Origin: Anaeromyces robustus
Taxonomy: Eukaryota > Neocallimastigomycota > Neocallimastigomycetes > Neocallimastigales > Neocallimastigaceae
Direction: 5' to 3'
NCBI GenBank assembly: GCA_002104895.1
Contig: MCFG01000267.1
Coordinates: 75,001 to 95,431, forward strand
DNA: 20,431 nt
Positions 1-17,998 of the stretch are shown one piece after another. How positions within the stretch are numbered: the stretch's first letter is position 1; the number at the start of each line of letters is the position of its first letter. The notes beneath the pieces are model-generated. The model did not search any database and was not told the DNA's origin. It saw only the letters and a list, made by a program, of their open reading frames with translations. Position numbers and translations under genes: made by a program.

Positions 1-1498
1 TACTAAAAAAACTACTACTACTACTAAGAAACCAACTACCACTACTACTAAGAAACCAACTACCACTACTACCACTAAGAAACCAACTACTACTACTACT
101 ACAAAAAAATCAACTACCACTACTACCACTAAGAAACCAACTACCACTACTACCACTAAAAAGACCACTACTACTACTACTACAAAAAAAACAACTACTA
201 CTACTACCACTAAAAAGACCACTACTACTACTACTAAAAAGACTACCACTACTACAAAAAAGGTAACTCCAACTGGTAAAATTTCTGATGATGGTCTTTG
301 TGGTCCAAATAATGATAATAAGATTTGTCCATCTGATAAATGTTGTTCTCAATATGGTTACTGTGGTAAAACTAGTGAATATTGTGGTACTGGTTGTCAA
401 AGTGGTTTCGGTAAATGTGATGATGGTAAGTCAACCACAACAACAACTCCAAAAACTCCAACTGGAAAAATTTCTACCAATGGAAGATGTGGTAAAGATA
501 ATGGAAACACTGTTTGTCCAGATGATTTATGTTGTTCCCAATATGGTTATTGTGGTGAATCTTCTGAACACTGTGGTACCGGTTGTCAATCTGAATTTGG
601 TCAATGTAAAACTGTTGCTGCCAAAAATCCAGGAAAACCAGGAGAAGTTTCTACCAATGGTAGATGTGGTCCAGATTATGGATACACTGTTTGTCCAAAT
701 AATCAATGTTGTTCCAAACATGGTTATTGTGGTACTAAAGATGAACACTGTGCTCCAGGTTGTATTAAAGATTATGGTAAATGTAATGTTTATGATTTCA
801 AAACTTACAAAACAAAACCAGCTACTTCATTTAAATACTATGAAAAATGTATTAATGAAAATGAATGGGCTCTTACCTACGATGATGGACCATACGAATT
901 TGATATGGATTTACTTGATTTACTTAAGAAAAAAGGTGTTAAAGCCACTTTCTTCCTTAATGGTCATAATATGATTCCAGTATATGATAAACAAGGTCAA
1001 GATATTGTAAAGAGAATATACAACGATGGTCATATTGTTGCTTCTCATACTTGGTCCCATGCCAATATTGAAGAAATATCTGATGAAGAATTAGTTGAAG
1101 AAATGCTTGCTCTTGATATTTATTTCGAAAAACTTATTGGTAAAAGACCAGCCTTCATGCGTCCACCATATGGTGCTGGTGATGGTAATAAAAGAGTTGG
1201 TGAAACTCTTAAAAAACTTGGTTACAGTGCTGCTATTACATGGAATGTTGATACTTTAGATTGGGATAAGACTGGTGATATTGATTATGCTCTTAGTGTA
1301 TTCAAAAAGAAGTTAACTACTAATGGTAAATCAAATAAAAAACCAGCTATTTCCTTAAATCATACTTATTACAGTGGTATTACTAAGGATATTTTACTTA
1401 AATTAACTGAAGCTGAAATTGATTATATGTTAGAATTAGGTTATAAACCAGTTACTATGGATAGATGTCTTGGTCTTGATGCTTATCAAAAATTATAA
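1..1498 (+). CDS. Chitin-binding polysaccharide (chitin) deacetylase, 5' end outside window
   Basis: Secreted or wall-bound enzyme predicted to remove acetyl groups from chitin or another N-/O-acetylated polysaccharide (carbohydrate esterase family 4). The frame is open from base 2 to the TAA at 1496-1498, about 498 residues, with no start or signal peptide in the window. Order: Thr-rich linker (residues 1-90) broken by KK pairs; three 8-Cys-type chitin-binding type 1 domains at about 94-139, 157-202 and 216-261, each with CG..., CCSQYGYCG-like and GC...C signatures; then a NodB domain. All five NodB motifs are present: TYDDGP (D294, D295), HTWSH (H349, H353 metal ligands), RPPYG (from R387), DTLDW (417-421) and NH at H454. 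The catalytic domain therefore looks intact. No intron interrupts the 1.5 kb seen. An ATG at 905 would give only a piece of the NodB domain and is not the real start. Whether the substrate is fungal chitin or plant acetyl-xylan cannot be decided; the chitin-binding domains favour chitin. Confidence 0.93.
   Translation, partial: TKKTTTTTKKPTTTTTKKPTTTTTTKKPTTTTTTKKSTTTTTTKKPTTTTTTKKTTTTTTTKKTTTTTTTKKTTTTTTKKTTTTTKKVTPTGKISDDGLCGPNNDNKICPSDKCCSQYGYCGKTSEYCGTGCQSGFGKCDDGKSTTTTTPKTPTGKISTNGRCGKDNGNTVCPDDLCCSQYGYCGESSEHCGTGCQSEFGQCKTVAAKNPGKPGEVSTNGRCGPDYGYTVCPNNQCCSKHGYCGTKDEHCAPGCIKDYGKCNVYDFKTYKTKPATSFKYYEKCINENEWALTYDDGPYEFDMDLLDLLKKKGVKATFFLNGHNMIPVYDKQGQDIVKRIYNDGHIVASHTWSHANIEEISDEELVEEMLALDIYFEKLIGKRPAFMRPPYGAGDGNKRVGETLKKLGYSAAITWNVDTLDWDKTGDIDYALSVFKKKLTTNGKSNKKPAISLNHTYYSGITKDILLKLTEAEIDYMLELGYKPVTMDRCLGLDAYQKL
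2..268 (+). repeat. ACT/ACC-rich coding repeat encoding Thr-Lys linker
   Basis: The repeat of ACT, ACC and AAG/AAA codons encodes runs of 5-7 Thr separated by KK or KKP. It is in frame with the downstream chitin-binding domains, so it is a coding linker rather than a free microsatellite. Such Thr-rich stretches are usually O-glycosylated spacers in fungal secreted enzymes. The repeat continues to the left edge of the window, so its full length is unknown and may vary between strains. Confidence 0.85.
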
Positions 1499-2210
1499 AT
1501 TTAATTAAATCTTGAAATTATACTTTTTTTTTAGTATATATTTAAAGCATATCTATCTAAATACTTCTTTTTTTTTTTTTAATAATAATAATAAATAATT
1601 ATATCAATGAAAAAAGAAAAAGAAGAGAAATATAAGTAGAATATAAAATATTTATAATGTATTATACATAGTTACTTTATAAATCTTTTATATAAAAAAA
1701 ATGATAATAATAATGATAATAGATAATTTTGTAATAAAAAAAAAATTAAAAATAAAAATAAGAAATAAAAATAAAAAATATAATGATTTAAAAAAAATAA
1801 TAATAATAAATAAATAAATAGGTTTTTAATATCTAATAATAATGTAATTATTAAAAGTTTTTTAAAAAAAAGAATTTTTATATAACTATTTCAATAATTA
1901 ATAAACTAATTATTAACTTTTTTATTAAAAAAAAAATTTGTTTTTTTTTTTTCTTCTTTGAATGATTAAAAATTCATATTTAAACTATTAAAAGTTTGAT
2001 TGAATTAAATCAAAAAAAAATAATAATAATAAAAATAAAGAAAAAATAATAAAATATTAAAAATAAAAAGAAAAAAGAAAGAAAAATCTAATTAAATAAC
2101 TATATAAAATAAAAGTAATTAATGTGGAAAAAAAATTATAAAAAAAGAATTATTTCTTTATTATTATTTTATATTATTTTATATAAAGTAATATTAATCT
2201 AATATAATAA

Positions 2211-2245
2211 TATAATAAAATAAAATAAAATAAAATAAAATAAAA
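2211..2245. repeat. (TAAAA)n microsatellite
   Basis: About six to seven uninterrupted 5-nt units of TAAAA in the convergent spacer. Confidence 0.8.
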
Positions 2246-2700
2246 GGATTAAAAAAAATGAAAACAAAAAAAATAAAAAATAAATAATATAAAAGTTATT
2301 ATTGATTATTGTATTTTGTATGACTATGTCTAGTTTATTAATATATATACATTATTTTAAATTAATTTCAATAAAACTTTACACAATATTTCTCTATAAT
2401 ATATATATATAAAATATATAAAATAACAAATAATAAATAACAAATAACACAATAAAAATTTTATTTATATTTTTTATTATCATTACTATATTTATGTTAT
2501 ATTACAATAGTTTTTCTTTAATATAATATACAATATATAAAAATAGTTTTAATTTAGCTTTATAATTTTAAATTTTAAATTATAGTTACTAAATAATAAA
2601 AAAATTATGAAAAAATATAATAATAAAAATAAAAAATTAATATATTATAAGTATAAAATAAAATAAAATTTGAAATAAATGAATGAAATAATAAAAAATA

Positions 2701-2800
2701 ATAAAATGTATGGCATAATAATAAAAAAAAAAGAAAAAAAACTAAAAAATAATAAAATGTATGACATAATAAAAAAAAAGAAAAAAAAACTAAAAAATAA
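2701..2800. repeat. Two-copy tandem duplication of about 50 bp
   Basis: The unit begins AAAATGTATGGCATAAT and continues through A-rich sequence and ACTAAAAAATAA. It is followed directly by a second copy with ATGACATAAT in place of ATGGCATAAT and a slightly shorter A tract. It lies just downstream of the stop codon of the - strand gene, probably in or after its 3' UTR. Confidence 0.75.
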
Positions 2801-2811
2801 ATCTATAATGC

Positions 2812-11483
<8,672 letters not shown>

Positions 11484-11690
11484 TTTTTATAATGTATAAA
11501 TAACAATAACAATTATAAAATTATTGGTTTGTTATTATTATTTTTATTTTAATCACTAAAATGCTTAAAAATATAAAATTTTTAAAAAAACCTTTCAATT
11601 TTTTTCTTTTTTTTTTTTTTTAATTTCAGTAATTTATTATACATACATTTTAAATTTTTAAAATATTTATAGTTTGCGCATTTTTTTTAT
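11484..11690 (-). promoter_or_regulatory. Presumed 5' flank of the 33-exon gene
   Basis: AT-rich sequence immediately upstream of the predicted start ATG (11481-11483, - strand), with a T tract near 11600. I see no distinctive TATA box against the background, so only its position supports a promoter role. Confidence 0.3.
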
Positions 11691-12125
11691 AGACTTATCA
11701 TGTGATTTTCACATGAATGTATCGGAATTAAATTCCCTGCCTTACCTTTTCGGCGTCGACGCCCTTGGTATATTCATATATTTTACATTTGTACTTAAAC
11801 CCTAACGCTAACTTAATAACGGGTCCAGTCTACAAGCCCCACATATGAATAGTAGTCACCAAGGAAACCGCCCAATAATTTAGAGCCGCACCCCACATTA
11901 TTAGACTTAAAGATCTACTCATATACTTATATTATTTAATGAGGCGTGAGTAGCTACGCCTCAAATACTATACCTGTGCACTACCTTGCCACAGTGTAAA
12001 ACCCGTGAAGGAGAAAACCACTTGTGCTTGGGGTAGATGCGGTGTCGATCCAGAAGCCTTATGTATGCTAAGGAAACGCCTTAACAACCAGGATAGAAAC
12101 TGGTCGACTATAGTTTGCTGATAAA
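11691..12125. other. GC-richer non-coding island with several inverted repeats
   Basis: This patch is much richer in G and C than its surroundings and has no protein-like frame on either strand. It holds TCATGTGA-ttt-TCACATGA (11698-11716), the perfect 12-nt palindrome GGCGTCGACGCC (11752-11763) and TGAGGCGT/ACGCCTCA with an 8-nt loop (11940-11963). The word TCGGCGTCGA is shared with both LTRs of the element at 13488-18690, so this may be a relic of a related retroelement. I cannot identify it. Confidence 0.5.
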
Positions 12126-13090
12126 TAATGAAATTTTTATAGTACTTTTAATTATAATATTAACTTTTAAAAATTCTAATTAGTTTTATTTATTATTATT
12201 CTCTATAATTTATTATTAATTTACTTTAATTATAATTATTTTCTAAACTTCAAATAATTAATAAATTTTAATATTATATTGAATTATCATTTAAAATAAT
12301 TAATAACATTAATAAAAAAATAATAAGATTATTAAATTATATTTTAAAACAATATCTTTATCATTATTATCTTAAACTAAATCAATTCTTAAAAATATTA
12401 TTGAATATTAAATTTATATAAATTATAAACAATTTATAATTAATATTATAAAAATAATAAACGATTCTAAAATATTTTAATTAAATAATATGACTCGAAA
12501 ATAGTTTCTAAAAACACTTTTAAAATACCTTCTAAATACTTTTTAAATATTCTTTACACTTAAACATTTCTAAATTAGAAATAACAACTAATTTTATTTA
12601 CTTTATAAATAAATAAACAGTTTATCTTTATAATTTTATTAATAATATTATTTATTTTTATTATTTATTTTATTATTATTTTTATACATTTTTACTTATT
12701 TTATTCAATAATTTTTAATTATTTTATTTATATTTTTATAAATACTTGTATTATTTTATTTATTATTGTAAATAGTTTAATTTTAAAGAAAAATATAAAT
12801 ACATGTAAATATTTTTATGTAAATTAATTCTTTACTACTATTTTTAATAATAGCTTAGTCATAAATATAATAAATTAATAATTATTAGAATAAATTACTA
12901 AATTAAAATATATAATCAACATAAAATAATTTAGTTAAGAATAAAACTACTATTTAATAAATAATAATAAATTTAATAAAATTTTAATAAATAAATTTTA
13001 TATTTTAAACTTAATAATAAAACTGTGTTTTTATAAAACAATTTTAGTGTTTAAATTTACAATCTACTGGAAAATAACTTAGACAGTTAT
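12126..13090. other. AT-rich DNA, nothing recognised
   Basis: Smooth AT-rich sequence with almost no long homopolymers or microsatellites, unlike the introns and spacers to the left. No coding signal is seen on either strand. Confidence 0.5.
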
Positions 13091-13245
13091 TCTGAAAATA
13101 CATAGGTAATATCACTTTCTTCCCTATAAAGAATTAAGATATTACCATTTTGTATTATTGGTCCTTCGAACCGGAGCCAGACAAAAAGCCACCTGGAATA
13201 TCGAAGAACTTTGAAAAGCCGCCGACAAACTCTCGGTCAAATAAT
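13091..13245. other. GC-richer patch with hairpin, possible retroelement relic
   Basis: It begins with a strong hairpin (13105-13146). It continues with a segment (about 13161-13186) whose reverse complement contains GTCTGG, TCCGG, TTC and GAAGGACCA in the same order as the 3' internal end of the nearby retrotransposon (14181-14212). It is probably a degenerate end of a related element. There is no open reading frame. Confidence 0.4.
13105..13146. repeat. Hairpin: 9-bp perfect stem GGTAATATC/GATATTACC
   Basis: The outer stem is GGTAATATC (13105-13113) with GATATTACC (13138-13146). An inner stem TTCTT/AAGAA is separated from it by ACT on one side and TTAA on the other. A second hairpin with the same plan but different stem bases occurs at 19191-19226. 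Confidence 0.65.
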
Positions 13246-13502
13246 TAAAAATAAATAAAATATTAGATAATAAAAATTAATAATAAAATATTATTGATAA
13301 ATAAATATAATTGCTAAAAATTAATTCTCAGATTAATTAAGTTAACATTTATAATAGAATTAAATAAATCACTGTGTAACCTATTACAATTTATATATAA
13401 AATAATTATAAATATTATAGAATAAAAATTTATACTCAGATAAAATAAATTAATACATAAATAAAATTAATAAAAATTTTCATGTAATGTAACGGAACGG
13501 TA

Positions 13503-13594
13503 GTTCCAATATTACAATTGACACCGATATTGAAAACGTACACGAAAAGAAAATAAAATAAAAGAAAGTTAATTATACTTTGTAATATCGGAAC
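13503..13594 (-). repeat. LTR inverted repeat, 15-bp arms (U5 hairpin)
   Basis: GTTCCAATATTACAA (13503-13517) and TTGTAATATCGGAAC (13580-13594) are inverted copies with one difference. In the sense (- strand) RNA that position is a G-U pair, so the RNA stem is complete. The same hairpin is in the other LTR, just before the primer-binding site. Confidence 0.65.
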
Positions 13595-14079
13595 ACCTTT
13601 CCTTTGTTAACCCGGAAGGTCGGCGTCGATATATATTAGTATAATTTTAATTTATTTTTTATTTAAAATTTGTTTTATTAGAATATAGTTTTATTAATTA
13701 TTAATAACTAATCTTTGTAGTATTTCGAACTACTTATGAATTAATTATTACTAATATATATAAAGTTATAAAAGAATAAAAGCACAAAGAAAAATATTTT
13801 AACTAAAAGTTTTACACCTATTTATACTTTTTGCGGAAAAATAGTTTTAAAAATAAAAGTTCATAAAAATAATAAAAAATTGCTAGAAACTAAGATATTT
13901 TGATATAAAATGAATCTCATAGAAAAATAAAGAAATATTATATAATTTTTTCTTAAAGTTTCTAATTCTATTCCATGTAATTCTATAAAGAGATACAGAA
14001 ATAAAATACAGAAACAAATACAGAATAAAATACAGAAATTTATAATAAATAAATTTAAAATAAAATTTTTATAAAATTT

Positions 14080-14152
14080 GGAACAAGGTGTGAGTCGAAC
14101 CCAGAGTGTTCGCCCAGATGGTCATAGTTACTAACCACTAGACCATGGTTAC
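14080..14152 (-). other. tRNA-like module in the 3' LTR (box A and box B)
   Basis: 73 nt on the - strand, the size of a tRNA. TGGTCTAGTGG matches box A at the position of tRNA base 8 onward, and GGTTCGACTC matches box B at tRNA-like spacing (33 nt between). The D-loop words TAGTGGTTAGTA resemble tRNA-Asp/Glu. The acceptor ends GTAACCA and TTGTTCC pair at only about 5 of 7 positions, and I find no convincing anticodon or T stem. It is a tRNA-derived or tRNA-mimicking sequence rather than a working tRNA gene. Confidence 0.6.
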
Positions 14153-14180
14153 TATTTTACTAATTGAGAGATTCGTTACA

Positions 14181-14192
14181 TGGTCCTCCTTC
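14181..14192 (-). promoter_or_regulatory. Candidate polypurine tract next to the 3' LTR
   Basis: In the sense strand GAAGGAGGA is followed by CCA and then the LTR start TGTAACG. It is in the right place for plus-strand priming. The three non-purine-only bases before the LTR make it imperfect. Confidence 0.4.
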
Positions 14193-14507
14193 AGGATTCG
14201 GATACCAGACGAATCTTAAAACTAGGCTAAACTATACTAAGAAAAATTTTAACTAAATTTTTAAACTATACTAAAACTATACTATATAGGTGTAAAAATA
14301 ATATAATTTGATATTAATAAAAATACATGAATATTAATAAAATACATGAATATTAATAAAGTTTACATGGTATTAATAATAATAATAAGCTAAACTAAAC
14401 TAAACTAAACTAAGATTTAAACTAATAATAATACTAAGTTTGATATTAATAAAAATATTGATAGAATAAGATTAATAGTTGAGATTCATTATTTAAGTTT
14501 TTCTTTT
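14193..14507. repeat. 3' interior of the retroelement with short tandem repeats
   Basis: Non-coding AT-rich tail between the gag-pro stop and the purine tract. It contains a duplicated ATACATGAATATTAATAA unit (about 14321-14360) and a (CTAAA)n run of about four to five copies near 14390-14413. There is no trace of a pol gene. Confidence 0.6.
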
Positions 14508-16445
14508 TCATTTTGATTTATTTTTAACAAAGTAACAAAGTAAATTTTCAGGTGGTTTATCTTCATAAGGGAGGTATGCATCAAGTTTAAATTCTTTAAA
14601 TTTGTTGTTTTGTTTTCTTTTGTATTTAATTGATTTTGAATTACAGATTACAAAGTATGAAGAGTTGTTAATAATTTCTTTTGAATTTGCTAAGAAAAAA
14701 TTTTGACATGTAGAATATTTATTTGATTTTGAATAAAAATTTGAATTTGGTTTATTATTATCATTCACACTCTCCTTCGAAAAGATTGGATTATTGGGTT
14801 TTGAAAAATTAATATTTTGAATAGGTTGATTTGAAGAATTTGATTTTGAGCAAGAATTAGGATTGCCAGAGGAAACAGATTGATTACCAGATTTCAGATT
14901 ATTACAAGAATTATTATTAAAAGAATCGTTACTAAGATTAACAGAGTTACAAGGAGAATTACTAGAGTTAACAGGATTACAAGAATTTGTACTAAGATTA
15001 ACAGGATTATTACAAGAATTTTTTCTAGGAAGTACACAAGAGTTAGAAACATAAGTTGGTTTATTATTATTTTTCAAAGGTTGTGAATTAATTGATTTTG
15101 TACGTTCTGAGTGGAAACAAGAAGTATTACAGAAAGATTTATTGCCAGAGTGATTATCAAGATTATTATTATTTTTAGAATGAGGTTTACAAGATTTATC
15201 AGATTTTGTATTTTGAGAATTCGTCACGAATGAATTTGGGAGTATTAAACAATTTGAAAGACAGTAATTTGAATTGAAAGTTATTTCTTTAGTTGTAAAA
15301 TTGATAGAGGGATTGTGAGTTACGAGCCAATCTATTCCAAGAATACCACAATACGAAGGTAGATCCACAATATAGAATTCTGTTTTACAAAGGTGATTTT
15401 TATATTTCAACGAGATGGGAAACGTTTTACCAAAAATTGTTTGATTTCCGGCTACTCCAGAAACGGCAGGAAAAGTAGAATCAGAATCAAAAGGAATATT
15501 GTTTTCTTTAGCAAAGTGTATATCCATAAGATTTAATTGAGAACCTGAATCGATGAGTAGTTTAGCATTGCAAGAAGAGTTTAAAGTTTGTAGATTGAAT
15601 TCGGCAACTGGAGCATTCAAAGATGGATCATCAGAAAGTCTAGGTCTTGATTTTGGTTTGGATTCTGGATTGGAAATAAAAGCATTGCTGGAAGAGGGTT
15701 TATTATCATCTTCATTCACTTTATTCTTTAAAGGGCAATTATTAACTTGATGGTTTTTTGATCCACAGTAGAAACAAAGATGTTCTTTTCTTCTTCTTTC
15801 TTTTTCATCACGAGTCATTGTTTCATTGGATTTACTTGAGGAAAATTGAAACGAACTAGAATGGCGACCAGAGGAGTGATTACTTGAATTATTCGATTTA
15901 AAATATTGATTATGAGTAAAAAGTCTTAAATCTATACGAGAAGCTATGGTTTGAAGAGAGAATAAGGATTGTGGTCCAGGAAACATTTCTAAGATTCTAG
16001 TTGCAATATTGTCGTTTAATCCTGCGAGAAAAGCATCCATTTTAGCAGCTTCATTCCAAGAAGAGTCATCTGCATATTTATTGAACTCCAGGATGTAGCT
16101 TCTTACATCTCCAAGACGTCTCTGTTTAATGGTTCTGAGCTTTTGGTTTGCTATGAAGGTTGAATCATAATTTCCAAAGGTAGCTTTAAACTTGGATATA
16201 AACGCTTCATAGTCATCTAAACATGGGTCCACATTTTCAATTAAAGTTGCGGCCCAATTCATTGCAGAACCGTAAAGTCTGGAAATGATGTATGCAACCT
16301 TAACTGGATCTTCAGAAAATTTTTCTGGTTGCAACATGAAGACAAGGTTCATTTTTGCAAGGAAGCCTTTAAAGAAACGACGGTCTCCAGCGAATCCATC
16401 TTTGTACGTAACATTTAAATTGAAAAAATTATCTTCGTTTATCAT
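14508..16445 (-). CDS. Retrotransposon Gag-protease polyprotein, 645 aa
   Basis: Structural protein of the retroelement particle fused to an aspartic protease. Residues about 25-175 resemble the Retrotrans_gag capsid domain (W64 in MNWAATLIE; FISKFKATFG; SYILEFNKYA). A basic, Ser-rich stretch leads to a CX2CX4HX4C zinc knuckle (C224, C227, H232, C237) for RNA binding. The retropepsin domain (about 293-390) has the active-site triad DSG (D299-G301) and the Ty3/gypsy-type ILGIDWL (368-374) followed by HNP. Residues about 395-600 are Asn/Ser-rich low complexity, and a short KPPENLL-containing tail precedes the TGA. There is no reverse transcriptase after the protease where Ty3-like elements have it. 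The ORF is intact, with no frameshift or internal stop. The first ATG (16443-16445) suits the capsid N-terminus. About 330 nt separate its stop from the 3' LTR. Confidence 0.93.
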   Translation of the reverse strand: MINEDNFFNLNVTYKDGFAGDRRFFKGFLAKMNLVFMLQPEKFSEDPVKVAYIISRLYGSAMNWAATLIENVDPCLDDYEAFISKFKATFGNYDSTFIANQKLRTIKQRRLGDVRSYILEFNKYADDSSWNEAAKMDAFLAGLNDNIATRILEMFPGPQSLFSLQTIASRIDLRLFTHNQYFKSNNSSNHSSGRHSSSFQFSSSKSNETMTRDEKERRRKEHLCFYCGSKNHQVNNCPLKNKVNEDDNKPSSSNAFISNPESKPKSRPRLSDDPSLNAPVAEFNLQTLNSSCNAKLLIDSGSQLNLMDIHFAKENNIPFDSDSTFPAVSGVAGNQTIFGKTFPISLKYKNHLCKTEFYIVDLPSYCGILGIDWLVTHNPSINFTTKEITFNSNYCLSNCLILPNSFVTNSQNTKSDKSCKPHSKNNNNLDNHSGNKSFCNTSCFHSERTKSINSQPLKNNNKPTYVSNSCVLPRKNSCNNPVNLSTNSCNPVNSSNSPCNSVNLSNDSFNNNSCNNLKSGNQSVSSGNPNSCSKSNSSNQPIQNINFSKPNNPIFSKESVNDNNKPNSNFYSKSNKYSTCQNFFLANSKEIINNSSYFVICNSKSIKYKRKQNNKFKEFKLDAYLPYEDKPPENLLCYFVKNKSK

Positions 16446-16488
16446 TGTTGTTTTATTTTTGGTTTTAACTAAGAATTCAAATTGTTTA

Positions 16489-16899
16489 TTAAGGTAAATT
16501 TAAATTTTAATTTCGCTTTTTATGCCTTACAACTTAAAAATAAACCGGCAAAAGCTACTAACTAGAGGTATATACTAGACCTCGAAATAAATATTAAAAC
16601 TATATAATTAAAGTCGCTTCACTTTCACGACCAACCTCCAGCCTTCGGTGACTGAAGTTCCTTATTTGCCAGAGCTTACGAAGATATTGAACTTGAACGT
16701 CCGATATTGCAGTGCTTTTTATCACACAACAATTCCTTCCCCCAAGAAAGCGTGCTTTTCACACTACCCACTTTTATCAATACCTAAGTAACTAATTGAC
16801 TATAGTTTCTTAACCTACTAGAAACTAGTTACTTACGCCAAACACTCTGTATATGAGCTCTAAACGCTCCTAGTATATTTTACAAATAATTTACCTTAA
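16489..16899. repeat. 411-bp GC-richer segment bounded by 12-bp inverted repeats
   Basis: TTAAGGTAAATT at 16489-16500 is perfectly inverted as AATTTACCTTAA at 16888-16899. The interior is clearly richer in G+C than its surroundings and carries its own hairpins. No target duplication is clear, so it may be a small insertion or a structured part of the leader. Confidence 0.45.
16785..16835. repeat. Two-stem hairpin in the gag leader
   Basis: The outer arms TAAGTAACTA (16785-16794) and TAGTTACTTA (16826-16835) are perfect inverted copies. The inner arms TAGTTTCT (16803-16810) and AGAAACTA (16820-16827) form a second stem, leaving an 8-nt bulge on one side. Confidence 0.6.
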
Positions 16900-17153
16900 A
16901 AATTAAATAAATATTTGATTACACAGAAGTTTACAAAGATGTTTTTTTTTTCTTTTAATAATTTTTTCTATTTCACACTGCTGTTCTTTCAGTTTATCAA
17001 CTTACTCGAGCTGAATGTAGGACTTACGTCTGAGCCTACCAGCGAGGGCCAATGTGAAACTCGAAATTTAATTATAAAAGAAAAAAGACAGTATAAAAAT
17101 AAGGATCCTCAGAATGATTCTCCTTATTAAAAATTTTATTAAGTTTATAAATA

Positions 17154-17157
<4 letters not shown>

Positions 17158-17195
<38 letters not shown>
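17158..17195. repeat. 38-nt poly(T) tract
   Basis: Uninterrupted T run on the + strand, poly(A) in the sense of the retroelement, in the middle of its leader. It could be slippage or the tail of a small retroposed insert. Confidence 0.85.
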
Positions 17196-17196
<1 letters not shown>

Positions 17197-17359
17197 ACTA
17201 GAAAAAATTTTTTTGAAAAATAATTTAATTTATCTATTCTATAATTTATTCATTCACTTAATTTTTTATAATAATTTATTTAATTTATTAATATTCATTC
17301 ACTTAATTTAATTTATTTAATTTTTTTAATTTAATTTTATTAATTTTCCGAAAATATTA

Positions 17360-17490
17360 CTGGCAAGGTAGTACAAAATCTTTTTCAAATGCTATGGGGT
17401 ACACTATTTTTATCTTTGGGTAGTACAAGGAAAATTTTTCAAAATGTTACACAAGGAAAATTTTTTAACTATTCTAGGGTGGTACAAAAT
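17360..17490. repeat. Degenerate tandem repeats in the leader
   Basis: Related words recur about every 25-35 nt: GGTAGTACAAAAT, GGGGTACACTA, GGGTAGTACAAGGAAAA, TTACACAAGGAAAA and GGGTGGTACAAAAT. They look like a diverged tandem array. Confidence 0.5.
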
Positions 17491-17998
17491 TTCCAATAAC
17501 TAAGGTTTCTAAGTAGTTCAAAGGCAATTCAAAGTAAAGTAGCTAAGACTAAGGAGAGAAACTAGGCGGTAGTTCTAAGAACTTGGTTAAACTAAGGACG
17601 GGTGGAATCTGGGTGCTTTATTTTTTTACTTTATCAAGAAAAATTTTTATTCGAGAAGGATACTTGATAGGATGGATACTAGAATTATTCAAGAAAAGTA
17701 GACAAAGGGTAAACAAGAAGTAGACAAGACTAAGACAAGACTAAAAACTAGGATTATACAAGGTAGATAACTGGTAATCAAAACTAGGATAGAAGTATTC
17801 AAGGGATTAGAGATTATTACTAGAAAAGGTAGTATCCAGAGACTAAGAAAAGTAATATTCTAAGATTAAGACTAAAGAAGTAATATCCAAAGGTAGTTCT
17901 AAAAGGCGGTAGAATCCAATAAAAGGTAGAAACTAAAAATTGGTAGCAGATTCCAAAATTTTCGACACTAAGGTTCCAGGCGGTGTTTCTTTTGTTGG

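Larger units (their letters stand above)
1499..2811. other. Convergent AT-rich spacer, no gene seen
   Basis: This stretch lies between the stop of the deacetylase (+) and the stop of the 33-exon gene (-), so it holds both 3' untranslated regions. It consists of A/T tracts, TAA and TAAAA repeats and no protein-like reading frame. I see no clear polyadenylation signal that stands out from the background. Confidence 0.7.
13488..14180 (-). mobile_element. 3' LTR (693 bp, complete)
   Basis: Complete LTR with short terminal inverted repeats, TGTAACG on the left and CGTTACA on the right. It contains a TATAAATAG box (rc of 13818-13826), the transcript-start candidate GTGCTTTTAT (rc of 13776-13785), a 15-bp inverted repeat (13503-13517 with 13580-13594), a short ATACAGAAA-type tandem repeat (about 13990-14042) and a tRNA-like module (14080-14152). 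Confidence 0.88.
16446..17998 (-). other. Long leader of the retroelement, non-coding
   Basis: About 1.55 kb between the primer site and the gag-pro ATG. Right to left it holds purine-rich degenerate repeats (17500-17950), a series of GGTAGTACAAAAT / ACAAGGAAAATTTTT repeats (17360-17490), a 38-nt T tract (+ strand) and a GC-richer part with hairpins (16530-16880). A + strand frame at 16915-17130 has no recognisable features and begins in low-complexity sequence. Packaging or dimerisation signals could lie here, but none is recognised by sequence. Confidence 0.55.

Noticed and set aside
288-974. + strand protein overlapping the chitin-binding region in another frame
   Set aside because: Val/Asn-rich out-of-frame shadow of the Cys-rich domains, which have clear motifs in the other frame.
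11796-11812. Telomere-like TTAGCGTTAGGGTTT (- strand)
   Set aside because: Only about two units in a non-repetitive island; too short to be an internal telomere tract.
12027-12065. Box B-like GGTGTCGATCC as a possible tRNA gene
   Set aside because: No matching box A or fold at the right distance, and the B box is off consensus.
14181-14205. TGGTCCTCCTTC after CGTTACA as a tRNA primer site, implying a + strand element
   Set aside because: Attractive, because it starts with TGG right after an LTR end. But the only ORF is on the - strand, there is no purine tract before the other LTR in that orientation, and the self-complementary site at 17999-18008 fits the - orientation. It remains a possible alternative.
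14880-15750. + strand small frames opposite gag-pro
   Set aside because: Antisense shadows of the Asn/Ser-rich and zinc-knuckle regions.
16915-17130. + strand 71-residue frame in the leader
   Set aside because: Begins in T-rich low complexity and shows no recognisable domain. It could be chance, and it lies antisense in the retroelement leader.
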